DNA from: DATKQY01 sp035532475 | GTDB taxonomy: Bacteria > Actinomycetota > Acidimicrobiia > Acidimicrobiales > Bog-793 | Length of the DNA stretch: 64,000 bases | Assembly: GCA_035532475.1 (NCBI GenBank) | Contig: DATKQY010000075.1 | Coordinates: 1-64,000, forward strand | Direction: 5' to 3' | In this document: positions 1-7,963 of the stretch, one piece after another | How the letters are laid out: each line of letters starts with the position of its first letter | Position numbering within the stretch: position 1 is the first letter of the stretch | The notes under the pieces: model-generated | What the model was told of the DNA's origin: nothing | Databases searched by the model: none | What the model saw: the letters and a program-made list of their open reading frames with translations, nothing else | Made by a program: the position numbers and the translations under genes

Positions 1-177
1 GGGACCAAGCTCCACCACGTGGGCGTGGGCCGGGCCCACTGCGGCCGTCGAGTCATCGTGCTCGTGGCCGACCTCGACATCCGGGTGCTGAGCCAGGAGG
101 GCGAACTGCTCCGCCACCTCACCCTCGACCGGGAACGGGACCACCAGCCCCTCGCCCCCAAAGCGGAGGTCACGTAG
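1..177 (+). CDS. IS481-family transposase, C-terminal fragment
   Basis: The first reading frame is open from base 1 to a TAG at 175-177 and gives 58 residues. The stretch GVGRAHCGRRVIVLVADLDI, then a segment with GELLRHLTLDRERDHQP, matches what I know of the end of IS481-type DDE transposases, where a short beta-rich tail follows the rve catalytic core. The catalytic DDE residues would lie upstream, outside the window, so it cannot be judged whether the gene is intact. The final Thr is followed at once by the stop and about 20 bp later by the presumed terminal repeat. Confidence 0.6.
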   Translation, partial: GTKLHHVGVGRAHCGRRVIVLVADLDIRVLSQEGELLRHLTLDRERDHQPLAPKAEVT

Positions 178-219
178 CCTGCATAGGTTCGTCTGTCCAC
201 GATGTCTCGGGACATCACA
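1..219 (+). mobile_element. Right end of an IS481-type insertion sequence (partial)
   Basis: This is the tail of an insertion element that begins left of the window. It contains the transposase C-terminus (1-177) and, after it, a short inverted repeat GATGTC-TCGG-GACATC at 201-216 ending in ...CATCACA at 219. The inward reading of that end starts with TGT, as many IS481-family ends do. The tRNA-Tyr 3' end lies at 224, so the element sits directly beside the tRNA. The exact boundary and any target duplication cannot be shown because the left end is not in view. Confidence 0.6.
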
Positions 220-223
220 CGAG

Positions 224-305
224 TGGGCCGGGTAGGATTCGAACCTACGAAGGCTGTGCCGACAGATTTACAGTCTGCTCCCTTTGGCCACTTGGGTACC
301 GACCC
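224..305 (-). tRNA. tRNA-Tyr (anticodon GTA)
   Basis: On the minus strand the acceptor GGGTCGG pairs with CCGGCCC (one G-T pair). The anticodon stem-loop is CAGACTGTAAATCTG with anticodon GTA, and the T arm is GTAGG-TTCGAAT-CCTAC. A long variable arm between the anticodon and T arms makes it class II, as expected for bacterial tRNA-Tyr. The length is 82 nt and the discriminator base is A. The CCA end is not encoded; the next bases are CTC. It is divergent from the yajQ gene and abuts the insertion-sequence end. Confidence 0.95.
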
Positions 306-385
306 GTCGGGTCGACACGATACCGGACGCGCCAGGTGCCGCGGACGGTCGGGCGCACGCCGATCGGAGCCGCGGGGAGCCGCGC

Positions 386-391
386 TAGCTT
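386..391 (+). promoter_or_regulatory. Probable -10 box of a leaderless yajQ transcript
   Basis: TAGCTT lies 7 nt before the ATG at 399, so transcription would start at or next to the start codon. No Shine-Dalgarno sequence is present. This spacing recurs before many genes in the window. Confidence 0.5.
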
Positions 392-398
392 GATCGCC

Positions 399-887
399 AT
401 GCCGAGTTTTGACGTCACGTCCGAGGTCGACATGCAGGAGGTCCGCAACGCCGTGGACCAGGCGTCCCGGGAGGTCGCCACCCGCTTCGACTTCAAGAAC
501 ACCGGTGCGAGCGTCGAGCTGAAGGCGGAGGAGATCGAGCTCCACGCCCCGACTGAGGACCGACTGCGCGCCCTCGTGCAGGTGCTCGAGGAGAAGCTCG
601 TACGCCGGGAGGTGTCCTTGAAGGCCCTCTCCTACGGCAAGGTCGAGGAGGCGGCGAAGGGGACGGTCCGCCAGGTCGTCACGCTCCAGGCCGGCATCTC
701 GGCGGACCACGCCAAGCGCATCAACAAGCTCGTGAAGGACATGGCGCTGAAGGGCGTCAGCTCCCAGGCACAGGGCGACCAGGTGCGCGTCACGGGGAAG
801 AAGCGCGACGAGCTGCAGGCCGTCATCGCGGACCTGAAGGCGCAGGACCTCGGGATCCCGCTCCAGTTCGGCAACTTCCGCGACTGA
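399..887 (+). CDS. yajQ: YajQ family nucleotide-binding protein
   Basis: The 162-residue protein begins MPSFDVTSEVDMQEVRNAVD and ends with QFGNFRD, both typical of the YajQ (UPF0234, DUF520) family, whose usual length is about 163. The family has two ferredoxin-like domains and binds nucleic acids or nucleotides; in Xanthomonas a member binds cyclic di-GMP. That may matter here, because two GGDEF-EAL proteins lie further on, but a link is only inference. The upstream in-frame codons from 336 look like non-coding leader; the ATG at 399 is chosen because the family's conserved N-terminus starts there and a -10-like TAGCTT precedes it. It is convergent with nuoN. Confidence 0.93.
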   Translation: MPSFDVTSEVDMQEVRNAVDQASREVATRFDFKNTGASVELKAEEIELHAPTEDRLRALVQVLEEKLVRREVSLKALSYGKVEEAAKGTVRQVVTLQAGISADHAKRINKLVKDMALKGVSSQAQGDQVRVTGKKRDELQAVIADLKAQDLGIPLQFGNFRD

Positions 888-963
888 GCGGCCGACGCCG
901 GAGGCGCCGTCGCCCGACGGGCCCGGCGCCGCGCCGCTCCGGGGCTCGCACCCGGCGGCCGAC
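888..963. other. Short convergent intergenic region between yajQ and nuoN
   Basis: These 76 bp separate two genes that end facing each other. They hold a small hairpin (CCGTC-GCCC-GACGG near 900-914) that could help termination in either direction. There is no T-run. Nothing else is seen. Confidence 0.35.
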
Positions 964-2649
964 TCAGAACAACAGCGTCGCGTGCTGCGCGAACTGGACC
1001 AGCGGCTGGGGCCAGATCCCGAACACGATCGTGGCACCGAGGGCGCAGCAGAGCCCGGCCGTCACCCAGGGCGAGACCTCGAGCTCTCCGGCGGCCGCAG
1101 GCCCTGCGGCAGTGACGAGCTCCGTCCCGGCCGGCGCCGCCTCGAGGGTGGCGACGCCCGACGTCGCGAGCGCCGTCGCCCCACGGGCGCCGGGCTCGGC
1201 TGCCGACGCGACGGCGCCGGCGAGCCGGGTGCCCCCCGGCGGCACCGTCTCGCGGACCTCGTCGGGCGACGTGACGAGGTCGCCGAACATCACGAAGACG
1301 ACGCGCAGGTAGAAGAAGGCCGCGATCGCCGCGGACACCATGGCGATCACCGCTAGGGCGTAGGAGTGCACGGCCACCGAAGCCTCGACGACGTACAGCT
1401 TGGCGAAGAACCCGGTCGTGAACGGCGCTCCGGCCTGCGCGAGGAGGAACAGCGCGAAAGTCGTCGCCAGCACGGGCCGCCGCCGCGCGAGGCCGCGGTA
1501 GCGCTCGAGGTCGTGCCCCTCGTCCCCCTTGCCGCCGACCACCGCGACGACCCCGAAGCTCCCGAGGACGAGGAGCGAGTAGACGAAGACGTAGTAGAGG
1601 CTCCCGGCGACGCCGCGCGCCGTCGCCGCCTGCAGCCCGAGCAGGATGAAGCCGGCGTGGTTGATCGAGGAGTAGGCGAGCATCCGTTTGACGTCGCGCT
1701 GCACGACGGCGACCACCGCGCCGAGAAGGAGCGTGAGCACCGCGATCACCCAGATGATCGGCTGCCAGCTGGTCCGCAGCGTCGGCAGAGTGGAGACGAA
1801 GACGCGCAGCAGGGCCGCGAAGGCACCGGCCTTGGCGATCGCGGCCATGAACCCGGCGGCCGGGGTGGGTGAGCCCTGGTACACGTCGGGCGTCCACATG
1901 TGGAACGGGACGGCCGCGACCTTGAACCCGAAGCCGACGAGCATCAGCGCGAGCCCCGCCAGCAGGACCCCGTTCGAGACGAGGACGTTGCGGGCGAGGA
2001 AGGCGCCGATCTGGGCGAGGTTCGTCGAGCCGGTGGCGCCGTAGGTGAGGGCGATGCCGTACACGAACACCGCCGAGGAGAACGCTCCGAGGATGAAGTA
2101 CTTCATGGCGGCCTCGCCCGAGGCCTCGCGCCGCTGGTCGAAGCCGGCCATGACGTAGAGGGGGATCGAGAGGATCTCGAGGCCGAGGAAGATCAGGATC
2201 AGGTCGTTCGCCGAAGCCATCAGCATCGCTCCCGACGCCGAGATCAGCGCCAGCGCGTAGTACTCACAGCCCGCCACGCCCTCACGTTGCAGGAAGCCGG
2301 CGGCGAACATCGGGGCGACGATGAGGATCACCGAGACGAGCACCAAGATGAAGACAGAGAAGCCGTCGACGTCGATCGAGCGCGCCACGGCGCTGAACGG
2401 CCCGTGCTTGTCGACGTCGTGCCAGAGCACGAGCGAGGCGATGAGCGAGGCGATGCCGATCCCGACGGTGCCCGACGCGAACGCTCCGGTCGGCAGGTGC
2501 CGGGTCGTGACCGACGCGGCCGCGATCATCACGAGCATCCCGCCGAGCACGATCAGCTCGGGCAGGATCACCGTGTAGTTGACGTGCGGGAGCACGAGTG
2601 TGCTCCCGAGAAGGTGTGCGGCGAGCACGCCGGTGACTCCGCTGCTCAC
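964..2649 (-). CDS. nuoN: NADH-quinone oxidoreductase subunit N
   Basis: NuoN is one of three antiporter-like membrane subunits (L, M, N) of respiratory complex I and takes part in proton pumping. The 561-residue product is a run of about 14 hydrophobic segments and carries the family core FFLGLEILSIPLYVMAGF-like region, the discontinuous-helix lysine and the stretch KAAAVPFHMWTPDVYQGSP. The start is a GTG overlapping the nuoM stop (GTGA), which fits a translationally coupled operon; longer in-frame sequence upstream lies inside nuoM and is rejected. The C-terminus has a hydrophilic insert rich in Ala and Gly (around residues 470-530) before the last helix, which is longer than in E. coli NuoN. 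It is the last gene of the operon. Confidence 0.95.
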   Translation of the reverse strand: MSSGVTGVLAAHLLGSTLVLPHVNYTVILPELIVLGGMLVMIAAASVTTRHLPTGAFASGTVGIGIASLIASLVLWHDVDKHGPFSAVARSIDVDGFSVFILVLVSVILIVAPMFAAGFLQREGVAGCEYYALALISASGAMLMASANDLILIFLGLEILSIPLYVMAGFDQRREASGEAAMKYFILGAFSSAVFVYGIALTYGATGSTNLAQIGAFLARNVLVSNGVLLAGLALMLVGFGFKVAAVPFHMWTPDVYQGSPTPAAGFMAAIAKAGAFAALLRVFVSTLPTLRTSWQPIIWVIAVLTLLLGAVVAVVQRDVKRMLAYSSINHAGFILLGLQAATARGVAGSLYYVFVYSLLVLGSFGVVAVVGGKGDEGHDLERYRGLARRRPVLATTFALFLLAQAGAPFTTGFFAKLYVVEASVAVHSYALAVIAMVSAAIAAFFYLRVVFVMFGDLVTSPDEVRETVPPGGTRLAGAVASAAEPGARGATALATSGVATLEAAPAGTELVTAAGPAAAGELEVSPWVTAGLCCALGATIVFGIWPQPLVQFAQHATLLF

Positions 2650-4268
2650 TTGGCCGCCTCCGTGGACGTCGAGCCCGGGAGCACCTTGACCGTGAGGACG
2701 CCGGGCCGGCCGAGGGTCGGGATCTTCGGGTGCGCGACGACCTCGACGTGGGCGACGAGGCTGTCGACCGACGGCGAGATCCGGTCGAGAACCGGCTTCG
2801 GGTACACGCCGAGCAAGACGATGAGCACGACGAGCGGCGCCATGACGAGGCCTTCCCGCCAGGTCATCTCCTTGAAGGGCTGCTCCTCGCCGGCGCCCTC
2901 CTCGGCACGCAGGTGGAAGACCTGCTGGTAGGCCCAGAGGAAGTAGACCGCGGCGATGACGATCCCACCGACCGCGGCCACGACCCACCAGCGGTGGGTG
3001 AGGAACGTGCCGGCGAGGATGAGGAACTCGCCGACGAACCCGTTGAGCCCGGGAACGCCGATCGAGGCGAGCATCACGAGGGTGAAGGCCCCGGCCATCA
3101 CCGGTGCCTTGCTCTGGAGGCCCCGGAGCCTCGGGATCATGAACGTCTGCCGGCGCTGGTAGATCATCGCGATCAGGAGGAAGAGCGCCGCGGTGTACAG
3201 CCCGTGGTTCACCATCTGCAGGACCGCTCCGGACAGTGCCTCGCCGGTCAGCGCGAACGCCCCGAGCACGATGAAGCCCATGTGCGCGAGCGACGAGTAC
3301 GCGACGAGCCGCTTGAGGTCACGTTGGACGGCGGCGACGATGCCGCCGTAGAGGATGCCGATCACGCCGAGTGTGAGCAGCAGCGGGGCGAGCACCACGA
3401 CGGCGTGGGGGAACAGCCCGAGGTCGAACCGCACGATCCCGTAGGTGCCGAGCTTCGCCATGACCCCCGCCAGCAGGATGGCGCCGCCGGCCGGTGCCTC
3501 GCTGTAGGCGTCGGGCGACCAGGTGTGGAAGGGGAACACCGGTGCCTTCACGACGAAGGCCGTCGTGAAGGCCAAGAAGAGGAGCACCCCCGCCGTACCG
3601 CTCAGGTGGGTCGAGGCGAGCTGGCGGATGTCGAAGCTGGTCACGCCCGTCTGACCCTGGTGGATGAAGACGAGCGCCAGGATCCCGACGAACATCACCG
3701 CCGAGGCGAGGAAGGTGTAGAGGAAGAACTTCGTCGCCGCGTAGCCGCGTCGCTCGTGCCCCCAGCCCCCGATGATGAAGTAGACGGGGACGAGGGTCAC
3801 CTCGAAGAAGAGGAAGAACAGCATCAGATCAAGCGAGAGGAAGCTGCCGAGGCAGCCGGCCTCGAGTATCAGGACCCAGACCGTGAACGACTTCGGGTTC
3901 CGGCGCTCGGTCGCCCCCGCCAGCGTGATCGGGAACAGCACGGCGGACATCAGCACCAGGAAGAGCGAGATCCCGTCCACCCCGAGGGTCCAGGAGATGC
4001 CGAGCGGCGTGGCGAAGACGTGGGTCGTCACCATCTGGTAGCCGCCGTCGTGCGACTGGAAGGCGGCGAGCATGGCGGCGGCGATGCCGAGGACGCCGAG
4101 GGAGGCGGCCATCCCGACGGCGCGGACCGCCCACGTCGCCGTCCTCGGGACCAGCAGGACGACGATGGCCGCGCCGACCGGCACGAGGACGAGCGTGGTC
4201 AGGTACGGGAAGGCGCGTTCGGCGGACGTGCCTGCCAGGAGCGCCGCGGCGAGGTGGAGGTGCGTCAT
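2646..4268 (-). CDS. nuoM: NADH-quinone oxidoreductase subunit M
   Basis: A proton-channel subunit of complex I in the membrane arm. The 540-residue protein has many hydrophobic helices and the conserved LMLFFLFFEVTLVPVYFIIG segment, whose glutamate is essential for pumping in the family, followed by AATKFFLYTFLASAVM and the lysine-containing HTWSPDAYSEAPAGG motif. The length matches the family (about 510-550). The ATG is two bases after the nuoL stop, and the 3' end overlaps the nuoN start. Confidence 0.96.
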   Translation of the reverse strand: MTHLHLAAALLAGTSAERAFPYLTTLVLVPVGAAIVVLLVPRTATWAVRAVGMAASLGVLGIAAAMLAAFQSHDGGYQMVTTHVFATPLGISWTLGVDGISLFLVLMSAVLFPITLAGATERRNPKSFTVWVLILEAGCLGSFLSLDLMLFFLFFEVTLVPVYFIIGGWGHERRGYAATKFFLYTFLASAVMFVGILALVFIHQGQTGVTSFDIRQLASTHLSGTAGVLLFLAFTTAFVVKAPVFPFHTWSPDAYSEAPAGGAILLAGVMAKLGTYGIVRFDLGLFPHAVVVLAPLLLTLGVIGILYGGIVAAVQRDLKRLVAYSSLAHMGFIVLGAFALTGEALSGAVLQMVNHGLYTAALFLLIAMIYQRRQTFMIPRLRGLQSKAPVMAGAFTLVMLASIGVPGLNGFVGEFLILAGTFLTHRWWVVAAVGGIVIAAVYFLWAYQQVFHLRAEEGAGEEQPFKEMTWREGLVMAPLVVLIVLLGVYPKPVLDRISPSVDSLVAHVEVVAHPKIPTLGRPGVLTVKVLPGSTSTEAAK

Positions 4269-4269
4269 G

Positions 4270-6261
4270 TCAGGACCCCGCCCTGCTGAGCACGTAGGCG
4301 GCGAGGACGACGATGCCGGCCACGATGCCGAGCGCGTAGCTGCGCACGTAGCCGCTCTGGATCCTGCGCAGCCGCTCGCCGCTCACCCGCACCGCCGCCG
4401 CCACGCCGTTGACGGCACCGTCGATCAGCTTTGAGTCGACCACCGCGGCGGAGAAGGCCGCGAGGACGTCGCCGGGCCGGGCGATGAAGTGGTCGTAGGC
4501 CCAGTCGATGTACCACGCCATCGCCAACAAGCGCGGCTCGAGCCTGCGGTGCTCGACGGCCGCACGCCACAGCGCCCCCGCCAGCAGGACGCCGGTGATC
4601 GCGAGGGCCGCGTCGACGAGGGCGAAGGCCCACTCCTGGCCAACGCCGAAGTGGTGGACGAGGAGCGTCCCGCCCACCACGGGGTTGAGCCACCGCTCCA
4701 GGAGGTCGAGGTTTGGGTGGAACGGCAGATCGATGAAGCCGCCGAGGACCGACAGCCCGGCGAGCACGATGAGCGGCAGGCGCATCACCCAGCCGGGGTC
4801 GTGCGGGTGCGGCGGCCCGGCGCCGTGGCCGCCCGCGACCGGCTCGGGGGTCGTGAGCGGCGACCCCTCCCCAGCGAGGTGCTCCCCCGCCGTGGCGTGC
4901 GCCCGGGCGTAGCCGTCTCCGGTCTGGCGCGCCTCGTTCCAGCGCCGCTTGCCGAGGAAGACCAGGAAGTACTCGCGTCCCATGTAGTACGCGGTCAGCA
5001 CCGCGGTGACCGCCCCGATCACCCAGAGCGCCGGGCTCACCGCCCACGCGTTCAGCAGCACCTCGCTCTTCGACCAAAAGCCGCTGAACGGCGGCACGCC
5101 AGCGATGGACAGCCAGCCGATCAAGAAGGTGACCGCCGTGACGGGCATCAGCTTCGCCAGACCGCCCATCGTCTTGATGTCCTGCTCCTCGTCCATGGCG
5201 TGGATGACCGAGCCGGCGCCGAGGAACAGCAGCGCCTTGTAGAAGGCGTGGGTGAGCATCAAGAACACCGCCGCGACGTACGCGCCCGAGCCGGCGGCGA
5301 GGAACATGTAGCCGAGCTGGGACACGGTCGAATAGGCGAGCACCTTTTTGATGTCGTTCTGGGCGCAGGCGATCGTCGCCGCCACGAAGGCGGTGCATGC
5401 CCCGACCCAGGCGACGACGTGCGCCGCGTCCGGAGCGGCGTGCAGCACCGGGCTGATCCGGCACATCAGGTAGACGCCGGCGGTGACCATGGTGGCGGCG
5501 TGGATCAGCGCCGAGACGGGAGTCGGGCCCTCCATCGCGTCCGCGAGCCAGGGGAAGAGCGGGATCTGCGCCGACTTGCCGACGGCGCCGAGGAACAGGA
5601 GCAGCCCGATGGCGATCAGGCTCGGCTGGCCGACGTGGCCGAGACGGGCGAACACCGTGTGGTACTGGAAGCTCCCGGTGCGCTCGAAGATCAAGAAGAG
5701 CGCGAGGAGGAACCCGGCGTCGCCGATCCGGTTGTAGATCATCGCCTTCTTCCCGGCGCTCGCCGCTGCGGCCCGGTCGAACCAGAAGGCGATGAGGAAG
5801 TACGAGCAGACGCCGACGCCCTCCCAGCCGAAGAAGGAGAGGACGAAGTTGTCCGCCAGGACCAGCATCAACATCGCGAACACGAAGAGGTTCAGGTAGA
5901 CGAAGAACTTCGGGAACTGCTCGTCGTGCTCCATGTAGCCGATCGAGTACAGGTGGATCAGGGTGCTCACGCCGGTGACGAAGGCGGCCATCGTCATCGA
6001 CAACGGGTCGACGAGCAGCCCGGCGCCGACGTTCAGCTTGTCGACGGCGAACCAGGTGAACCAGCTCTGTGTGAAGGAGCGGTGCGCCGGCGCGAGCTGG
6101 AACAGCCCGGCGAAGACGAGCGCGGTGACGACAAAGGAGGCGGCGACCATGGCCGTCGCCAGCCAGCCGGCGAGCGGGTTGCCGAGCTTGCGCCCAAAGG
6201 GCGCCAGGATCGCGAACCCGGCGAGCGGGAAGAGCGGAATGAGGAAGGCGGCGTGGATCAC
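4270..6261 (-). CDS. nuoL: NADH-quinone oxidoreductase subunit L
   Basis: The distal antiporter-like subunit of complex I, with a long lateral helix at the C-terminus that braces the membrane arm. The product is 663 residues. FFGWEGVGVCSYFLIAFW with its key glutamate and the ASLIH/LIHAATMVTAGVYLM region are clear. A charged, Gly/Pro/His-rich loop (about residues 445-480) separates the antiporter core from the C-terminal helices, as in other actinobacteria. The start is GTG, reading V-I-H-A-A-F, ten bases after nuoK. Confidence 0.96.
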   Translation of the reverse strand: MIHAAFLIPLFPLAGFAILAPFGRKLGNPLAGWLATAMVAASFVVTALVFAGLFQLAPAHRSFTQSWFTWFAVDKLNVGAGLLVDPLSMTMAAFVTGVSTLIHLYSIGYMEHDEQFPKFFVYLNLFVFAMLMLVLADNFVLSFFGWEGVGVCSYFLIAFWFDRAAAASAGKKAMIYNRIGDAGFLLALFLIFERTGSFQYHTVFARLGHVGQPSLIAIGLLLFLGAVGKSAQIPLFPWLADAMEGPTPVSALIHAATMVTAGVYLMCRISPVLHAAPDAAHVVAWVGACTAFVAATIACAQNDIKKVLAYSTVSQLGYMFLAAGSGAYVAAVFLMLTHAFYKALLFLGAGSVIHAMDEEQDIKTMGGLAKLMPVTAVTFLIGWLSIAGVPPFSGFWSKSEVLLNAWAVSPALWVIGAVTAVLTAYYMGREYFLVFLGKRRWNEARQTGDGYARAHATAGEHLAGEGSPLTTPEPVAGGHGAGPPHPHDPGWVMRLPLIVLAGLSVLGGFIDLPFHPNLDLLERWLNPVVGGTLLVHHFGVGQEWAFALVDAALAITGVLLAGALWRAAVEHRRLEPRLLAMAWYIDWAYDHFIARPGDVLAAFSAAVVDSKLIDGAVNGVAAAVRVSGERLRRIQSGYVRSYALGIVAGIVVLAAYVLSRAGS

Positions 6262-6271
6262 GGTGTCCCGG

Positions 6272-6577
6272 TCAACCCTTCAGCACGTGGGCGTCGTCTG
6301 CGGTGGCACCGCTCTTGCGGCGAAAGATGGCGACGAGGATCCCGAGGCCGACGACGACCTCTGCGGCCGCCACGACGAGCACGAAGAACACCGCCACCTG
6401 CCCCCCGATGTCGTTGAGGGCCCGGGAGAACGTGACGAAGGTGAGGTTCGCCGCGTTGAGCATGAGCTCGACGCACATGAACATCACAAGGACGTTCCTC
6501 CGCACGAGGAGCCCGACCGCGCCGATCGTGAAGAGGATGGCCGCGAGGACGAGGTACCAGCTGGCCCCGATACTCAT
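6272..6577 (-). CDS. nuoK: NADH-quinone oxidoreductase subunit K
   Basis: A small membrane subunit of complex I (101 residues, family length about 100) with three transmembrane helices. RRNVLVMFMCVELMLNAANL contains the conserved glutamate of helix 2, and the second one lies in VAAAEVVVGLG; both are part of the proton pathway in the family. The ATG overlaps the nuoJ stop as ATGA. Confidence 0.97.
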   Translation of the reverse strand: MSIGASWYLVLAAILFTIGAVGLLVRRNVLVMFMCVELMLNAANLTFVTFSRALNDIGGQVAVFFVLVVAAAEVVVGLGILVAIFRRKSGATADDAHVLKG

Positions 6578-7269
6578 CGGGCGCCCACCTCCTCTGGGGG
6601 CGAGACGGCGGGGGCGCCGTCGGCGGCGCCGGTCCCGGCGCTCCCGCCACGTGGGGCGGGCAGCGAGAGGCTCGGCGCGTCCGGGTCGACGAGGGCGTCG
6701 GGGGCGCCGCCCTCGGTCTGGCGGCGGCGCGGCCGGCGCGACAGCACGATCGCGCCGATCACCGCCACCACGAGGAGCGCCGAGGTCACCTCGAAGGGCA
6801 GCAGGTATGTCGTGAAGATCGAGCGGCCGAGCTGCGCCACGTTGGAGCTCGAGCCGCTGAGCGACCCGGCGACGGAGCGCGCCCCGGTGACCCAGCGGTG
6901 GTGCGCGAGGAGGATCACCTCGACCAGCACGAGGATGCCGAGGATGACCGCCACGACTCGCTGGCCGACCAGCGCGTCGGCGAAGATCCGCTCACGCCGG
7001 TCGACCCCGAGCAGCATGATCACGAACAGGAAGAGGACGACGATCGCTCCTGCGTAGACGATGATCTGGACGGCGGCGAGGAACTGCGCGTTCTCCTCGA
7101 CGAAGAGGACCGCGATGCCGAACAGCGTCATCACCAGCATGAGCGAGGCGTGGACCGGGTTGCGGGCGAGCACCACGCCGAACGCGCCGATGATCGTCAC
7201 GGCCGCGGCGATGGCGAACGTCAGGGCGTCGGGAAGGGTCGCCGCGCCGAGGACGAGGTCGTGCGGCAT
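6574..7269 (-). CDS. nuoJ: NADH-quinone oxidoreductase subunit J
   Basis: Membrane subunit of complex I, 231 residues with five hydrophobic helices. NPVHASLMLVMTLFGIAVLF and VQIIVYAGAIVVLFLFVIML are the family hallmarks, including the pi-bulge helix region. The C-terminal 50 or so residues after the last helix are hydrophilic and rich in Pro, Ala and Gly, longer than in E. coli NuoJ (184 residues). The ATG at 7269 overlaps the nuoI stop by one base (TGATG); further in-frame codons upstream belong to the nuoI region and are not used. Confidence 0.95.
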   Translation of the reverse strand: MPHDLVLGAATLPDALTFAIAAAVTIIGAFGVVLARNPVHASLMLVMTLFGIAVLFVEENAQFLAAVQIIVYAGAIVVLFLFVIMLLGVDRRERIFADALVGQRVVAVILGILVLVEVILLAHHRWVTGARSVAGSLSGSSSNVAQLGRSIFTTYLLPFEVTSALLVVAVIGAIVLSRRPRRRQTEGGAPDALVDPDAPSLSLPAPRGGSAGTGAADGAPAVSPPEEVGAR

Positions 7270-7961
7270 CAGCGGACCCTGCCGCCGAATCGGACCGGGA
7301 TCTTGTTGCGCGCGACCTCGCGGAGGGAGATGTTGCCGGTCGCCTCGTCGTCCCGCTTGCCGCTCTGGCCGCCCTCCGGGGCGCGCACGCCGTAGCCGAG
7401 CTCGCCCGACCACTGCACCTCGCCCTCGTAGGCGGCCGCGCCCGACGGCGAGGTGGCGCGCATCCAGCCCGAGGTGAAGCGGTCCTCGCCCTCGCGCCAG
7501 TCCTCCCAGGGGAGCTTCTTCGGGCGGCCGTCGTCGTCGACCACGAGCTCGTCCTTGGTGTAGATCGCGTCGGCACGGCTCGTGAAGGAGAACTCGAACA
7601 TCTTCGTCTCGGTGATCGCCTCGGTCGGGCACGCCTCGACGCACATGTCGCAGTGGATGCAGCGCAGGTAGTTGATCTCGTAGACGAAGCCGAAGCGCTC
7701 GCCGGGCGAGACCGGTGACTCCTCCGGGTTGTCGGCCCCGCGGACGTAGATGCAGTCGGCCGGGCACACCGCGGCGCACAGCTCGCAGCCGATGCACTTT
7801 TCCATCCCGTCCTCGTAGCGGTTGAGGACGTGGCGGCCGTGCAGGCGCGGCGGCTTCGGCCGCTTCTCCTTCGGGTACTCGGTCGTGACACGCGGCTCGA
7901 AAACCTGGGTCAGCGTCTGCTTGAAGCCGCCGAAGAAGCGGAGCTCGCCGAAGTACCCCAT
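7269..7961 (-). CDS. nuoI: NADH-quinone oxidoreductase subunit I
   Basis: Carries the two [4Fe-4S] clusters N6a and N6b that pass electrons to cluster N2. In the 230-residue protein the ligands are C56-C59-C62-C66 (CIGCELCAAVC) and C101-C104-C107-C111 (CIHCDMCVEAC), spaced as in the ferredoxin-type family. The N-terminal amphipathic part precedes NRYEDGMEKC. The ATG at 7961 is chosen because it starts the conserved protein; the sequence upstream to 8171 overlaps nuoH. It follows the nuoH stop after two bases. Confidence 0.96.
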   Translation of the reverse strand: MGYFGELRFFGGFKQTLTQVFEPRVTTEYPKEKRPKPPRLHGRHVLNRYEDGMEKCIGCELCAAVCPADCIYVRGADNPEESPVSPGERFGFVYEINYLRCIHCDMCVEACPTEAITETKMFEFSFTSRADAIYTKDELVVDDDGRPKKLPWEDWREGEDRFTSGWMRATSPSGAAAYEGEVQWSGELGYGVRAPEGGQSGKRDDEATGNISLREVARNKIPVRFGGRVR

Positions 7962-7963
7962 CC

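Noticed and set aside
4489..6417. A 642-codon plus-strand frame opposite nuoL
   Set aside because: Shadow of nuoL; no domain or start signal.
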